64,000 nucleotides of DNA from assembly GCF_031432315.1 (NCBI RefSeq), contig NZ_JAVKGO010000005.1, positions 62,001-126,000 of the forward strand, given 5' to 3'. The notes below the pieces were generated by a model that did not search any database, had not been told where the DNA came from, and saw only the letters and a program-made list of their open reading frames with translations. Origin of the DNA: Serpentinicella sp031432315 (GTDB lineage: Bacteria > Bacillota > Clostridia > Peptostreptococcales > Natronincolaceae). The position numbers and the translations under genes are program-made. Positions 7,802-17,629 of the stretch are shown here, one piece after another (position 1 is the first letter of the stretch; each line of letters starts with the position of its first letter).

Positions 7802-9808
7802 TTATTCCCAATATACTTCAATATCATCACCATCATATAGTGCTTCTGTATAGCTTGCGTTTTTTCCATTATGTTTTAAAACTAATCGGCCTTGTGCTTT
7901 TGTACGATCAAAATCAACAAAGTTAAATATATCTACAAAAAGCATATTATCTTTAATCAGAGGTATTTTTAGGGGTTGATTATTGTAAGTTACATTAATA
8001 TATTCTTTGTATCCTTTGGAATAATCAACTTTATTATTTTCGTCTTTCCTTGTAAAAACTTCCTGCTTTTCCGTTATAATAATTTTATCATTATTGTTTA
8101 TGGTTTCATTAATTTCAGAAAGCTTCCCATTTTTGTAGATATCATACTGATTAAAAGAAATTGACTTTAGGTTACATAAGTCTTCTATTGTAATGACTTG
8201 TTTATAGTCAATCTTATCTCCATCATTAAGTATCTGTTCTTTAGTTGGTTCATCTCCATTTATCTTTATATTGAATATGCCATCAGTAAATTGGCCATTA
8301 ACTGAAAATCCAAACTCATTTTTAACCGCTTCTTCTACAAAACATCTAGCACTTTTTCCTGGTTCCGCTGGCTGTATCTTTATATCATCGTTATTTTTTA
8401 TTGCTGTATCAAGACTTGCGCTATGTCCATTAACTTTTACTATGGCAGGTTGTCCGTATTCTCCAAAAATCGTTTTTTGTTTCCCATTAATAAATATTTT
8501 TAATGCTTTCCCTTTTTTAGGAATAAGATCCCTTGGATTAAATCCGATTAAAACTAGGGCATCACTTACTTTTAGTTTTTTCGATTGAAATAACCTTACT
8601 TTTTGTTCATTGACAGTAATACTTAAAAAATCAGTTAACTTATTGTTTATTGCCTTTGTTAGTATACCTGCTGGTGTTATTCCTTCTGGTCCAGTTAGGA
8701 CTGTATTATCATGTATGACATTCTGTACAGTTTCTATTCCTCTAACTGCAACTCTTTCATTAGGTAAGTTCAAGTTATTTGATATGACGTTGGTTAGTCC
8801 CGGAATCTGACTTCCTCCACCAATTAAAAATACAGCACTTGGTGCTTTGCCGTTCTGTTCTAAAATACTATTTGCAATATCTTTGCCTACTGATTCAATT
8901 GATGGATGTATACTTTCTAATATTTCTTCTGTTCGTAGTTCATAGTTCATGCCTAAAATGTCTGTAAAGTTTTGATTTTCTAGTTTGCATAAGTTACACT
9001 TTAACGCTTCCGCACTATCAAAATCCATTAAGTAATTTTTAGATATCGTCTCAGTTATCTCATCTCCAGCTGTAGAAGTCATGGCATACGCTACAATGGA
9101 TCCTTCTTTTGTTATAGCAATATCAGATGTGCCTGCTCCTATGTCAACTAAAGCCACATTTAACAAACGTACATTTTTAGGGACTGCAACTTCTATAGCT
9201 GCAATAGGCTCTAATGTCATGTAATTAATTTCCAAACCAACTTTTCTCATAACTGTATGTAAACTTTCGATTACTATTTGAGGTAAAAAAGTAGCAATAA
9301 TTTCAATGCTAATCGTCTCTCCCCTATGTCCTTCTGGATTAGTAATAATACTTCCGTTTAAATAATAGTTTACAACCGTATGTCCTACACAAAAATATTC
9401 TGTGGTATCTTCTGATTGTTCTTCTATTATTTGTTGTGCGTTTTGTAATCCTTCAATCTCAATACTATTGATTAAATGTTTATCTATTGTTTTGATTGGA
9501 TCTATTTTTTTCTCTATTGTTAATTGATGTGTCTTTAATGATCGTCCAGCAGCTGCAACTGCAACTTCTTCTAACTTTGTTCCAGATGCGTCTTCTAGAC
9601 TATCTTTTACTTTTTGAACTATTTTTGAAACGCCCTCGATATCATGAATTTGACCATCATACATCACTCTTTCTTTATGAAACTCCATCGTTGAGTGTTT
9701 AATAAGTATTTTATCTTCTTTCATTGTACCTAGCAAACCCACTACACTTCGAGTCCCTATATCTAGTGCAAAAATAAGTGATTTTTCATCCTCAAGATTA
9801 TTGCTCAT
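7802..9808 (-). CDS. FtsA/actin-like ATPase with long C-terminal extension
   Basis: The N-terminal ~390 residues form an FtsA/PilM-type actin fold. The phosphate-1 motif is ALDIGTRSVVG (about residues 15-25), a 1C-like SHS2 segment follows, then phosphate 2 as VALVDIGAGTSDIAI (about 218-232) and the adenosine motif VFLIGGGSQIPGL (about 327-339). Classic FtsA has about 420 residues. This protein has 668, with about 270 extra residues rich in short beta-grasp-like repeats (VNGHSASLDTAIKNNDDI and NGKNASYTEALYDGDDI are similar). No C-terminal amphipathic membrane helix of the FtsA kind is visible. A division or envelope role is inferred from family. AAAGGGTGG precedes ATG 9808. Confidence 0.8.
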   Translation of the reverse strand: MSNNLEDEKSLIFALDIGTRSVVGLLGTMKEDKILIKHSTMEFHKERVMYDGQIHDIEGVSKIVQKVKDSLEDASGTKLEEVAVAAAGRSLKTHQLTIEKKIDPIKTIDKHLINSIEIEGLQNAQQIIEEQSEDTTEYFCVGHTVVNYYLNGSIITNPEGHRGETISIEIIATFLPQIVIESLHTVMRKVGLEINYMTLEPIAAIEVAVPKNVRLLNVALVDIGAGTSDIAITKEGSIVAYAMTSTAGDEITETISKNYLMDFDSAEALKCNLCKLENQNFTDILGMNYELRTEEILESIHPSIESVGKDIANSILEQNGKAPSAVFLIGGGSQIPGLTNVISNNLNLPNERVAVRGIETVQNVIHDNTVLTGPEGITPAGILTKAINNKLTDFLSITVNEQKVRLFQSKKLKVSDALVLIGFNPRDLIPKKGKALKIFINGKQKTIFGEYGQPAIVKVNGHSASLDTAIKNNDDIKIQPAEPGKSARCFVEEAVKNEFGFSVNGQFTDGIFNIKINGDEPTKEQILNDGDKIDYKQVITIEDLCNLKSISFNQYDIYKNGKLSEINETINNNDKIIITEKQEVFTRKDENNKVDYSKGYKEYINVTYNNQPLKIPLIKDNMLFVDIFNFVDFDRTKAQGRLVLKHNGKNASYTEALYDGDDIEVYWE

Positions 9809-9874
9809 AATGCCACCCTTTCAAAACATCAGTTTCTAGTACATATTTCTTCAAGTATTGTCAATTTCCTCTTT

Positions 9875-10525
9875 TTATTTTTGTTTTTCTCTATAGTACT
9901 GACAAATTTCCGACAATGGACATCTCTCACATTGGGGAACTCTTGACTTACATATCCTTCTTCCATGATAGATCAACCAATGGTGTGCATCTGACCACAG
10001 TTTTTTTGGAATATTGGCCATTAGTTGCTTTTCTGTTTCTAATACATTGTCACTTTTAGCTAAGCCTAATCGGTTAGACACTCTAAAGACATGGGTATCT
10101 ACAGGAATAGCAGGCTGATTAAAAACATTGCTAATTACAACATTGGCTGTTTTTCTTCCCACACCGGGTAATTCAACAAGTTCTTCTAATTTTTTAGGAA
10201 CAGTCCCATTATATTTATGAACTAGTATTTTACATGTTTCTAATATATTTTTACTTTTATTTTTATAAAAACCACAACTCATTACCAGTCTTTCTAATTC
10301 TTCTTGTGGTAGCACCAAAAAATCCTCAGGTGTTTTATATTTTTCATATAATCCTTTTGTTACTTGATTCACCCTTTTATCTGTGCATTGCGCAGCTAAA
10401 ATTGTAGAAATTAAGAGTTCAAAAGGATTGTTATAAACTAGTTCGCTTTCTGCATTAGGGTATAGCTCCTCAAGGGTTCCTAAAACCTTTTTAATTTTTT
10501 GTTTTGATAACATTTTTTCCCCCAT
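9875..10525 (-). CDS. nth: Endonuclease III
   Basis: This is a DNA glycosylase/AP lyase for oxidized pyrimidines in base-excision repair. The helix-hairpin-helix LPGVGRKTANVV lies at about 113-124 with catalytic Lys in VGRKT. The conserved Asp is in VDTHVFRVSNRLGL. The C-terminal cysteine loop C-x6-C-x2-C-x5-C (from CKSRVPQC) binds a 4Fe-4S cluster. Length 216 is typical. ATG 10525 follows AAAGGA; ATG 10513, preceded by GGGGGA, is an alternative start that shortens the protein by four residues. Confidence 0.95.
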   Translation of the reverse strand: MGEKMLSKQKIKKVLGTLEELYPNAESELVYNNPFELLISTILAAQCTDKRVNQVTKGLYEKYKTPEDFLVLPQEELERLVMSCGFYKNKSKNILETCKILVHKYNGTVPKKLEELVELPGVGRKTANVVISNVFNQPAIPVDTHVFRVSNRLGLAKSDNVLETEKQLMANIPKKLWSDAHHWLIYHGRRICKSRVPQCERCPLSEICQYYREKQK

Positions 10526-10542
10526 GTTTTTTAGGTCCTTTC

Positions 10543-10824
10543 TTATATAATCTCTGTGCTACAATTAGTAATATCTACTCTACCATCTTGCTCAATAAAC
10601 TTTATTACAGATTGTATCATTGAGTCTGCGTGTTTATTGGTATTACTTACACAACAAAATCCTATTTCTGCTAGTTGCCACTTTTCTTGTTCCCCAACTT
10701 CTGCTATAGAAACATTATATCTTGCTTTAATTCTTTCAATTAAACTTTTTATAATTTGTCTTTTAGATTTTAAAGAATTTGTTTCATACATCCTTACAGT
10801 TACATTACATATTCCTACTAACAT
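10543..10824 (-). CDS. DUF503 (YlxP-like) protein
   Basis: This is a small 93-residue protein of the DUF503/YlxP family: it begins MLVGICNVTVRMYETNSLKSKRQIIKSL, with the typical ETNSLKSKR motif, and contains EVGEQEKWQLAEIGF. In other Firmicutes ylxP lies next to rbfA and infB; here it lies behind an RND pump and in front of nth. AAAAAGGGG lies ahead of ATG 10824. A ferredoxin-like fold is known for the family, but the role is not settled. Confidence 0.85.
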   Translation of the reverse strand: MLVGICNVTVRMYETNSLKSKRQIIKSLIERIKARYNVSIAEVGEQEKWQLAEIGFCCVSNTNKHADSMIQSVIKFIEQDGRVDITNCSTEII

Positions 10825-10840
10825 ATAAATAACCCCTTTT

Positions 10841-13800
10841 TTAATTAATATCATTTTTTCTTATCTTCCTTGAAATGTCGTCAAATATTGAGTAGATTAC
10901 AGGCATTGCTATAAGGGTGAGCATTGTTGCCAAGATTAACCCACCTATTACCACAGTAGCTAAAGGTGCCTGTACTTCTGCGCCTTCTCCAATTCCCAAT
11001 GCTAGAGGAAATAGTCCTAATATTGTTGTTAGGGTTGTCATTAAAATTGGACGTAATCTTGTGGTTCCTGCTTCAATTATAGCATCCGTACGTTCTATTT
11101 TATTTTGTCTTAATGTATTGATATAGTCGATTAAAACTATTCCATTGTTTACAACTATTCCTGCTAGTACTATAGCACCTATGGCTGCTGGTACGCTTAA
11201 TGGTCGACCTGTAACGAATAATCCTAATATCCCGCCTGAAAAAGCTAAAGGCACTGACAATATAATTACAAAAGGATATAGAAATGACTGGAATTGTGAA
11301 GCTAATATCATATATACCAATATAACTGCTAAAATAACCGCTAAAGTTAAACTATCCATTGCCTCTTCATAAAGTTCCCTTTGCCCTCTAAATTGATAGC
11401 TATACCCTGCAGGTAAATTGTACGTGTCTAACTCCTGTGTAATATCTCTAATCACACTATTAAGATCTCTATTAAATAAAGTAGCACTTACTGTAACCGT
11501 ACGCACCTGATCACCGCGTCTAATAACGCTTGGTCCTTGTGCATTTCTTAATGTAGCCACCTGCTCAAGGGGAACATTTATCCCTGACATTGTCGAAATC
11601 GGTATTAGTAAAAGACTATCTAAATCTTCTCTTAGGTGTATTACTCCTTTTGTAATTACATCTATTTCCTTTCCTTCTACGCTTAATTTTGTAGCCCTTT
11701 GACCTGTTAAAATATTATGTACTGCATTTGCAACTTGTGCTGTTTGCAACCCATAAGTTGAAGCCACATCTCTTTTTAACTTCACTTCTACTTGTGGCCT
11801 ACCTTCCATATAATTAGATGTTACTTCTCTTGTTCCTTCTATATTATCAATTATTTCTATAAAATCATTGGATATATCTTTTAGCATGTTAAGATCGTCA
11901 CCTTTTACTTCTAGTTCAACAGATGTTCCCCCTATACCTATTCCCATTAGTGATGATATTCCTGAAATTGATATTTCAGCACCTATAATGTTGTTTGTAT
12001 CTCGGCGTATTTTATCTAATGTAACCTCTGTAGCATTCTTTCTCTGGTTTTTTTGTACCAACCTACCATTAATCGTTGCTCGGTTTGAACTGCTACTAGA
12101 TTGATTAAACATGCTTCCAGTTCCACCTATATTAGAAAATACAATATCAACATCATCATTTGAATAAAGTATGCTTTCTACTTCATTTACTATTTTTGAA
12201 GTTTCTTCTAGTGTTGCACCATGGGGTAGTCTAATATTGATCATAAACATGCCATCATCAAAGTCAGGAAAAAATTCTGATCCGATAAATAGTCCTAGAA
12301 ACATTGTTAATACAAATATTGTTAGTGTTATAGCAACTGTTATTTTTCTTTTTAATAGACTTTTTCTAAGTAGTTTTTCATATAATTTTCGAATTTTAAA
12401 AAACAAATTATCAAAAAAGGTATATTTACTTACTAAGTCTTTGTTTTGTATACGCTTTTGATCTTTTAAAACCTTGGAACAAAGCATTGGTACAAGTGTT
12501 AATGACACAAGTAAAGAGGCTAGTAAAGCAAAAGTTACTGTTAGCGCTAGCTCTCTAAAAAGTTCTGCTGTTATCCCCTCTACAAAAACTAAGGGTAAAA
12601 AAACCGCCACAGTTGTAAACGTTGACGTAGCAACAGCCATTGCAACTTCACTGGCACCTTTTACAGAAGCTCTTTTTGCTGAATAACCTTCTTCTTTAAA
12701 CCTAAATATATTTTCTAGCACTACAATTGCATTGTCAACTAACATTCCTACGCCTAATGCAAATCCACCTAAAGATAATAGATTAAGTGTTACTCCAGAA
12801 AAATACATTAATGTAAAAGTAGCAATAATTGATATGGGTATTGCTGCAGCAATGATCAGCGTTACTTTCAGATTTTTCATAAATAAGTATAAAATGAGTA
12901 TTGCTAAAACTGCTCCAACTAAAGCAGTTAGTGCTACATTATTAACAGAACGAGTAATAAATAAAGATTGATCAATTACTGTTTCAATCTTTACGTCTAG
13001 CTCATCCTCTAACTTTCTAAGTTCACCGTTTACCATATTTGCTAACTGCACTGTATTGGAAATAGGTTGTTTTTGTATCGATATACGAATAGACTGCTCA
13101 CCGTTTATTTTCGCAATTTGAGTTATATCCCTATTCGTCAGTTCTATATTAACTAGTTCATCTAAAGGAACAACCATACCTGTTGGAAGTGGAATGGGTA
13201 AGCTGCCTATCTCTTCTACATTTTCAAACTCTCCTACTGTACGCACTAAAATACTGCGACTTCCCTCGGGGATCTCTCCACCTGGCATACTTATATTTTC
13301 ATACCTAAGGTAGCTTATTAAGTGATCAATCGTAAGCTCATAAGTACTTAATATATTCGGGTCATATTGTATTTCTACAATTTGATCATAACCTCCAGTT
13401 ACCTCAACAGCTGCGATTCCTTCTAATCTTTCTAACCTTGGCTTCACATTGTTTTCTGCAATATTCTGTAACAAACTTAAGTCATCTTCCCCTTTTAATG
13501 CTAAAATCATAATCGGAAGTTGATTTGGATCCACTTTGACTATCATTGGTGCTGTGGCATCATCGGGTAAATAATGTTGAATCATCTCTATTTTTTCTCT
13601 CATTTGTAACGTTGCGAAATCCATATCCGTACCATTATTAAACTCCACTGTTACACTTGATGTTCCTTCTGAAGATGAAGAACCAATACGATTGACATTA
13701 TGTACAGTTGCTAAAACTTCCTCTAGAGGTTTTGTAATCATACTTTCAACTTCTTGTGGACCAGCACCTGGATATCTAACCAATACCGAGGCCACTGGCA

Positions 13801-13924
13801 CATTCATCTGCGGGAGCAAATCCATAGGCAACCTAAATATAGATACACTTCCTAGAAGTAATATTACACCTATTAGCATAAAAACTGAAACAGGTCTTCT
13901 TACTGACCAACTAGATATCTTCAT
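10841..13924 (-). CDS. RND efflux transporter, inner-membrane pump
   Basis: This is a 1027-residue proton-driven pump of the AcrB/MdtB/HAE1 type. It has the duplicated RND layout: an N-terminal membrane helix, a large periplasmic-type loop, a block of helices (about 330-540), a second loop and a final block. Family motifs include RRPVSVFMLIGVILLLG near the start and GGFALGVGMLVDNAIVVLENIFR (helix 4 with a proton-relay aspartate pair). GAGGTG precedes ATG 13924, which overlaps the adaptor gene by 14 bases. A Gram-positive host has no outer membrane, so this pump probably works as a pump-adaptor pair. The substrate is unknown. Confidence 0.93.
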   Translation of the reverse strand: MKISSWSVRRPVSVFMLIGVILLLGSVSIFRLPMDLLPQMNVPVASVLVRYPGAGPQEVESMITKPLEEVLATVHNVNRIGSSSSEGTSSVTVEFNNGTDMDFATLQMREKIEMIQHYLPDDATAPMIVKVDPNQLPIMILALKGEDDLSLLQNIAENNVKPRLERLEGIAAVEVTGGYDQIVEIQYDPNILSTYELTIDHLISYLRYENISMPGGEIPEGSRSILVRTVGEFENVEEIGSLPIPLPTGMVVPLDELVNIELTNRDITQIAKINGEQSIRISIQKQPISNTVQLANMVNGELRKLEDELDVKIETVIDQSLFITRSVNNVALTALVGAVLAILILYLFMKNLKVTLIIAAAIPISIIATFTLMYFSGVTLNLLSLGGFALGVGMLVDNAIVVLENIFRFKEEGYSAKRASVKGASEVAMAVATSTFTTVAVFLPLVFVEGITAELFRELALTVTFALLASLLVSLTLVPMLCSKVLKDQKRIQNKDLVSKYTFFDNLFFKIRKLYEKLLRKSLLKRKITVAITLTIFVLTMFLGLFIGSEFFPDFDDGMFMINIRLPHGATLEETSKIVNEVESILYSNDDVDIVFSNIGGTGSMFNQSSSSSNRATINGRLVQKNQRKNATEVTLDKIRRDTNNIIGAEISISGISSLMGIGIGGTSVELEVKGDDLNMLKDISNDFIEIIDNIEGTREVTSNYMEGRPQVEVKLKRDVASTYGLQTAQVANAVHNILTGQRATKLSVEGKEIDVITKGVIHLREDLDSLLLIPISTMSGINVPLEQVATLRNAQGPSVIRRGDQVRTVTVSATLFNRDLNSVIRDITQELDTYNLPAGYSYQFRGQRELYEEAMDSLTLAVILAVILVYMILASQFQSFLYPFVIILSVPLAFSGGILGLFVTGRPLSVPAAIGAIVLAGIVVNNGIVLIDYINTLRQNKIERTDAIIEAGTTRLRPILMTTLTTILGLFPLALGIGEGAEVQAPLATVVIGGLILATMLTLIAMPVIYSIFDDISRKIRKNDIN

Positions 13925-15041
13925 TATTTGCACCTCTTATAACATTTACTGACATTTGATCTTTTAAGTATTGGTGTCCTCTTGTAACAACTTTTTGCCC
14001 TTCTTCTATCCCATCCAAAACTTCTACATGGTCTTCATTTGAAATACCTAACCTTACTTTCTGCTTGTAAACCACTTCATTATTTTCAATAAATACGTAT
14101 GTGTCATTACCTTCATATAAAATAGTATCTTTTCTAATTGTTAAAGTGTTTTCACTTTTATCTCGTTCTATTTTTACTTTGCAAAAATCCCCTACTTTTA
14201 ATTTTTCATCCCCGTTGTCTACCTCTATATGAACTAGATGTAAGTTAGAAGGATACTCCGGAACAGAATTAATTAGTGTTATAGTCCCTTGTACTTCTTC
14301 TTCGTTAACTTTAACCACCACTTCCTGATTAAGTTCTAAAACGTCTATAAAGGTATTTGAAACATGCAGTGGTATTCTTATTTTTTCAGAATTTGTTATC
14401 ACCATTGCCGGCTGTTGATTCAACAATGGTTGGTTTTCATGAATATTTATTTGAGAGACTACACCATTTATTGGGGCATGATACTCCAGTTCACTTAATT
14501 GTCTTAATGCACTAGCGTAAGCCATTTGAGCTTTATCTACTTGAGACTGGGCTAACGCTAATGATTCCCGTGGTTCTTCATCTATCGACATTGCCGACTC
14601 AGGTAATTTCTTTTGAAAAAAACCACTATTTTTAGACATTGTTTCATAAGCTTCTAATAATACTTCTTGTTCTTGTATTATTTTACTCTGCTTATTATAA
14701 TTCTCTCTGGCTAAATCGTATGATAGTTTGGTTTGATTAATCTGTTCCCTTACCAAAGTTTTATCTAACTCGAAAAGTAATCTCCCTTCCTTTACTTCAT
14801 CTCCAATATCTACATGTATATTAGTAACATCTAAACCAGGTTGTTTAGGTATGATCATTGCATTTTTATAGGCCTGAAGCTGTGATGTTAAAGTAACCCA
14901 CTGCGTTATATTACGATGTATTACAGGAGTTGTTTCTACTACAGCTCTTTGGTCGGCTGCTTGATTATTTGTTGTACATCCACTTATAGTCAATGTTAAT
15001 ACTAATGCTATAAGAAATAATATCAGCTTATTTTTAATCAA
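13911..15041 (-). CDS. RND efflux periplasmic-adaptor-type lipoprotein
   Basis: This is the membrane fusion protein partner of the downstream RND pump, with about 376 residues. It carries a lipoprotein signal with lipobox TISGC. The order is a biotinyl-lipoyl-like strand (QPGLDVTNIHVDIGDEVKEGRLLFELD), a coiled-coil hairpin (about 80-165, rich in Gln and Glu), the second lipoyl half (YHAPINGVVSQINIHENQ), and a beta-barrel (RIPLHVSNTFIDVLELNQEVVV). The start is TTG 15041 after TTAGGAGGTGGG. It overlaps the pump gene, so the two are translated together. Confidence 0.9.
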   Translation of the reverse strand: MIKNKLILFLIALVLTLTISGCTTNNQAADQRAVVETTPVIHRNITQWVTLTSQLQAYKNAMIIPKQPGLDVTNIHVDIGDEVKEGRLLFELDKTLVREQINQTKLSYDLARENYNKQSKIIQEQEVLLEAYETMSKNSGFFQKKLPESAMSIDEEPRESLALAQSQVDKAQMAYASALRQLSELEYHAPINGVVSQINIHENQPLLNQQPAMVITNSEKIRIPLHVSNTFIDVLELNQEVVVKVNEEEVQGTITLINSVPEYPSNLHLVHIEVDNGDEKLKVGDFCKVKIERDKSENTLTIRKDTILYEGNDTYVFIENNEVVYKQKVRLGISNEDHVEVLDGIEEGQKVVTRGHQYLKDQMSVNVIRGANNEDI

Positions 15042-15140
15042 GAAATCCCACCTCCTAAGCAATTAATATCTTCATTTTTAACGTTTCCAATTCCCAATTA
15101 TAATAACCAGCTATTCAGTTATATTTCTTTGGTAAATTAT

Positions 15141-15187
15141 AAAAGAAACAGTGATGAATAAATAAAATACTCATCACTGTTTCTTTT
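15141..15187. terminator. Terminator after the MFS gene
   Basis: A 16-base stem (AAAGAAACAGTGATGA with its complement) flanks an A-rich loop, with T runs on both sides. It is just downstream of the MFS stop (minus strand) and upstream of the adaptor gene. Confidence 0.8.
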
Positions 15188-15203
15188 ATGTGGTTTATCA
15201 ATT

Positions 15204-16388
15204 TTAATAATTCTCAACAACTTTTCTTTTATGTCCACTTACCGCAAATAAAATTAGGGTTAAGAATGCAATTCCTGCCATCCATAGGAAAAGTCTTTCA
15301 TATCCAAAATATTGGGCTATGATTCCTCCTATGAAATTAGGGATATAAAAACCAGCATCGTATAGCATATTATTTATACTTATGCCCTTACTACGATATT
15401 CCAGCTTTAAATGATCAACAAGTATTGCAGTAATTGTTGGAAAAATACAACTAAAACTAAGTCCAAATAAAATTCCTGAAATAATCATATCCATCGTAGT
15501 TGTAATATTACTAAAGTATACGATACTTGCGATCATAACTAAAAATGTAACTATTACTACCACTTTTTTATTTAGCCGATCAGCTAGATTGGATAAAAAT
15601 ATTCTACTAAACGCAACGGCTAGCATAGAAACCGATATATATAAGCCTACATTTAACCCTTTTTGCTCTACAAATACCGCTTGAAAATTCATTATTAAAC
15701 CAAAACAGCTTCCCAATACAAATGTAAGCATAAAGTAAACAGTGGTTTGTCTATCTTTTAACATTTTGAATAACTTAAATGGCTTTGGTTGTAGATTTTC
15801 TTCTGCTTTTTCTTCAGAAACTTTTTTATCTTTTACAAAATGTATAAGTATACGACTAATCAGCGTAAAAACAATTGCCCCAATAAATAAAGTGGAAAAG
15901 CTACCGTACTTTGCAATTGCTCTTTCTCCAACAAAGGGACCTATTGCATTTCCCAGTTGGAGAAATGCAGTAAAAAAAGCTAAACCTTGCACTCTATTTT
16001 TTTCAGGGATTATCGTTATTAAATAGGGAATTGCTGGCATAAATACTAAAGTATGCCCAACACCTTGTATTAGTTGCGTTAAATAGAAAAATTTATAATT
16101 CCTAACAAATAACCCAATTATAAAAGACGTGAGAACGATATGTAACCCTATAATAATTAGCTTTTTGGGACCATATTTGTTTAAAAGGTTTCCAATTAGT
16201 GGACTAATGATTACTACAGGTAATACTACTATTCCTAAAATGTTTCCTATTGCAATTGGATCGCCACCTAAGTCTTTAATATAAAGTGGCAATAAAAACA
16301 AAAAGGAATAAGCAGCAAACTTTAGAGCCACAACCATAGATATAAGTATGTAATTCCGTCGGTTTTCCTGGGTAAAATTATTAAACAT
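15204..16388 (-). CDS. MFS transporter
   Basis: This is a 394-residue protein with twelve predicted membrane segments. The MFS loop 2-3 motif is visible as GNLLNKYGPKKLIIIG (about 65-80), and a second half-motif as SNLADRLNKKVVVIV. It resembles YfcJ/efflux-type MFS proteins, but no substrate can be assigned. AAAAGGGGGAC precedes ATG 16388. It lies 28 bases behind the Kbl-like gene on the same strand. Confidence 0.85.
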   Translation of the reverse strand: MFNNFTQENRRNYILISMVVALKFAAYSFLFLLPLYIKDLGGDPIAIGNILGIVVLPVVIISPLIGNLLNKYGPKKLIIIGLHIVLTSFIIGLFVRNYKFFYLTQLIQGVGHTLVFMPAIPYLITIIPEKNRVQGLAFFTAFLQLGNAIGPFVGERAIAKYGSFSTLFIGAIVFTLISRILIHFVKDKKVSEEKAEENLQPKPFKLFKMLKDRQTTVYFMLTFVLGSCFGLIMNFQAVFVEQKGLNVGLYISVSMLAVAFSRIFLSNLADRLNKKVVVIVTFLVMIASIVYFSNITTTMDMIISGILFGLSFSCIFPTITAILVDHLKLEYRSKGISINNMLYDAGFYIPNFIGGIIAQYFGYERLFLWMAGIAFLTLILFAVSGHKRKVVENY

Positions 16389-16416
16389 TATTGTCCCCCT
16401 TTTTTAGTTAGAAGCC

Positions 16417-17604
16417 CTAAATTACACCCATTTCTTGTCCTACTTTTTCAAACACATTTATCGCTTTGTCAAGATGCTCTTTTGTATGCGCGGCAGTTAC
16501 CATACACCTTACTCTTCCAGTTCCCTTTGGTACTGTAGGAAATATGATCCCTGATACAAAAATATCTTCTTCTAGCAGCCTTTTACTAAATTTCATCGTT
16601 TTCTCTTCATCACCAATCATTACAGGTGTTATTGGTGTTTTGCTATTTCCAATATTATATCCTATACTAGACATTTTGTCCTTAAAATACTTTGAATTGC
16701 TCCATAGTTTATCGGTATATTCCGATGTTGACATTAATATTTCCACTGCTTTTATAATAGCTCCTACATTAGCAGGGGGAAGATAAGTGCTAAAAAGTAG
16801 AGGTCTTCCTCGATGACTAAGCCAATCTTTCATCACTTTTCTTCCCGCTACATACCCACCAACTACTCCAATTGCTTTTGATAGTGTCCCTATGGTAAAA
16901 TCAACTCTTCCATGTAAATTAAAATGGTCGATTGTTCCTCTCCCATTTTTTCCAAGTACACCTGAACCGTGAGCATCATCCACATAGGTCATTGCTCTGA
17001 ATTTTTCAGCTACTGAAACTATATCAGGTAATGGTGCAATATCTCCATCCATACTAAAAACGCCATCAGTTATTATTAAAACATTGTTGTATTTATCTCT
17101 ATTTTCTTTTAGTAGTGTTTCTAGATGATTGACATCACCATGGTTAAATACCATACGATCAGCCCTACTAAGTCGAGAGCCATCGATTATACTAGCATGA
17201 TTTAATTCATCAGATATAATCAAGTCTCCTTTTTCAGTAACGGATTGAATCGTTCCTGCATTACAGTTAAATCCAGATTGAAATACCATTACTGCTTCTT
17301 CTTTTTTAAACGTTGCTAATATATTTTCCATCTCTTCATGAATATCTAAATTACCGATGATTGTTCTAACTGATCCTGTTCCTACACCATATTTTTCTAC
17401 TGCTTGAATTGCTGCTTTTTTTAGTTCTGGGTGATTGGCAAATCCTAAATAATTATTCGAGGATAAATTAACTACTTTACGATTATTTAGTGTAATGATT
17501 GCCTCATTAGGACTCTGTAGAATTGGTAGTTCTCTATAGACGCCTTCTTTCTTTAATTGATTAATTTTATCAACAAGATAATTTAACTCATGTACATCAG
17601 ACAT
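16417..17604 (-). CDS. kbl: Glycine C-acetyltransferase / 2-amino-3-ketobutyrate CoA ligase-like PLP enzyme
   Basis: This is a 395-residue alpha-oxoamine synthase. PLP-binding features are DELNHASIIDG, the VDDAHGSGVLG motif (Asp that holds the pyridine ring) and the Schiff-base lysine in TLSKAIGVVGGYVAG at about 243. Kbl cleaves 2-amino-3-ketobutyrate with CoA to glycine and acetyl-CoA in threonine breakdown. The related BioF makes 8-amino-7-oxononanoate, and sequence motifs alone do not separate the two with certainty. No threonine dehydrogenase or bio gene is adjacent. AGGAGGAG precedes ATG 17604. Confidence 0.85.
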   Translation of the reverse strand: MSDVHELNYLVDKINQLKKEGVYRELPILQSPNEAIITLNNRKVVNLSSNNYLGFANHPELKKAAIQAVEKYGVGTGSVRTIIGNLDIHEEMENILATFKKEEAVMVFQSGFNCNAGTIQSVTEKGDLIISDELNHASIIDGSRLSRADRMVFNHGDVNHLETLLKENRDKYNNVLIITDGVFSMDGDIAPLPDIVSVAEKFRAMTYVDDAHGSGVLGKNGRGTIDHFNLHGRVDFTIGTLSKAIGVVGGYVAGRKVMKDWLSHRGRPLLFSTYLPPANVGAIIKAVEILMSTSEYTDKLWSNSKYFKDKMSSIGYNIGNSKTPITPVMIGDEEKTMKFSKRLLEEDIFVSGIIFPTVPKGTGRVRCMVTAAHTKEHLDKAINVFEKVGQEMGVI

Positions 17605-17629
17605 AACTCTCCTCCTATGGTTAGTAAAA

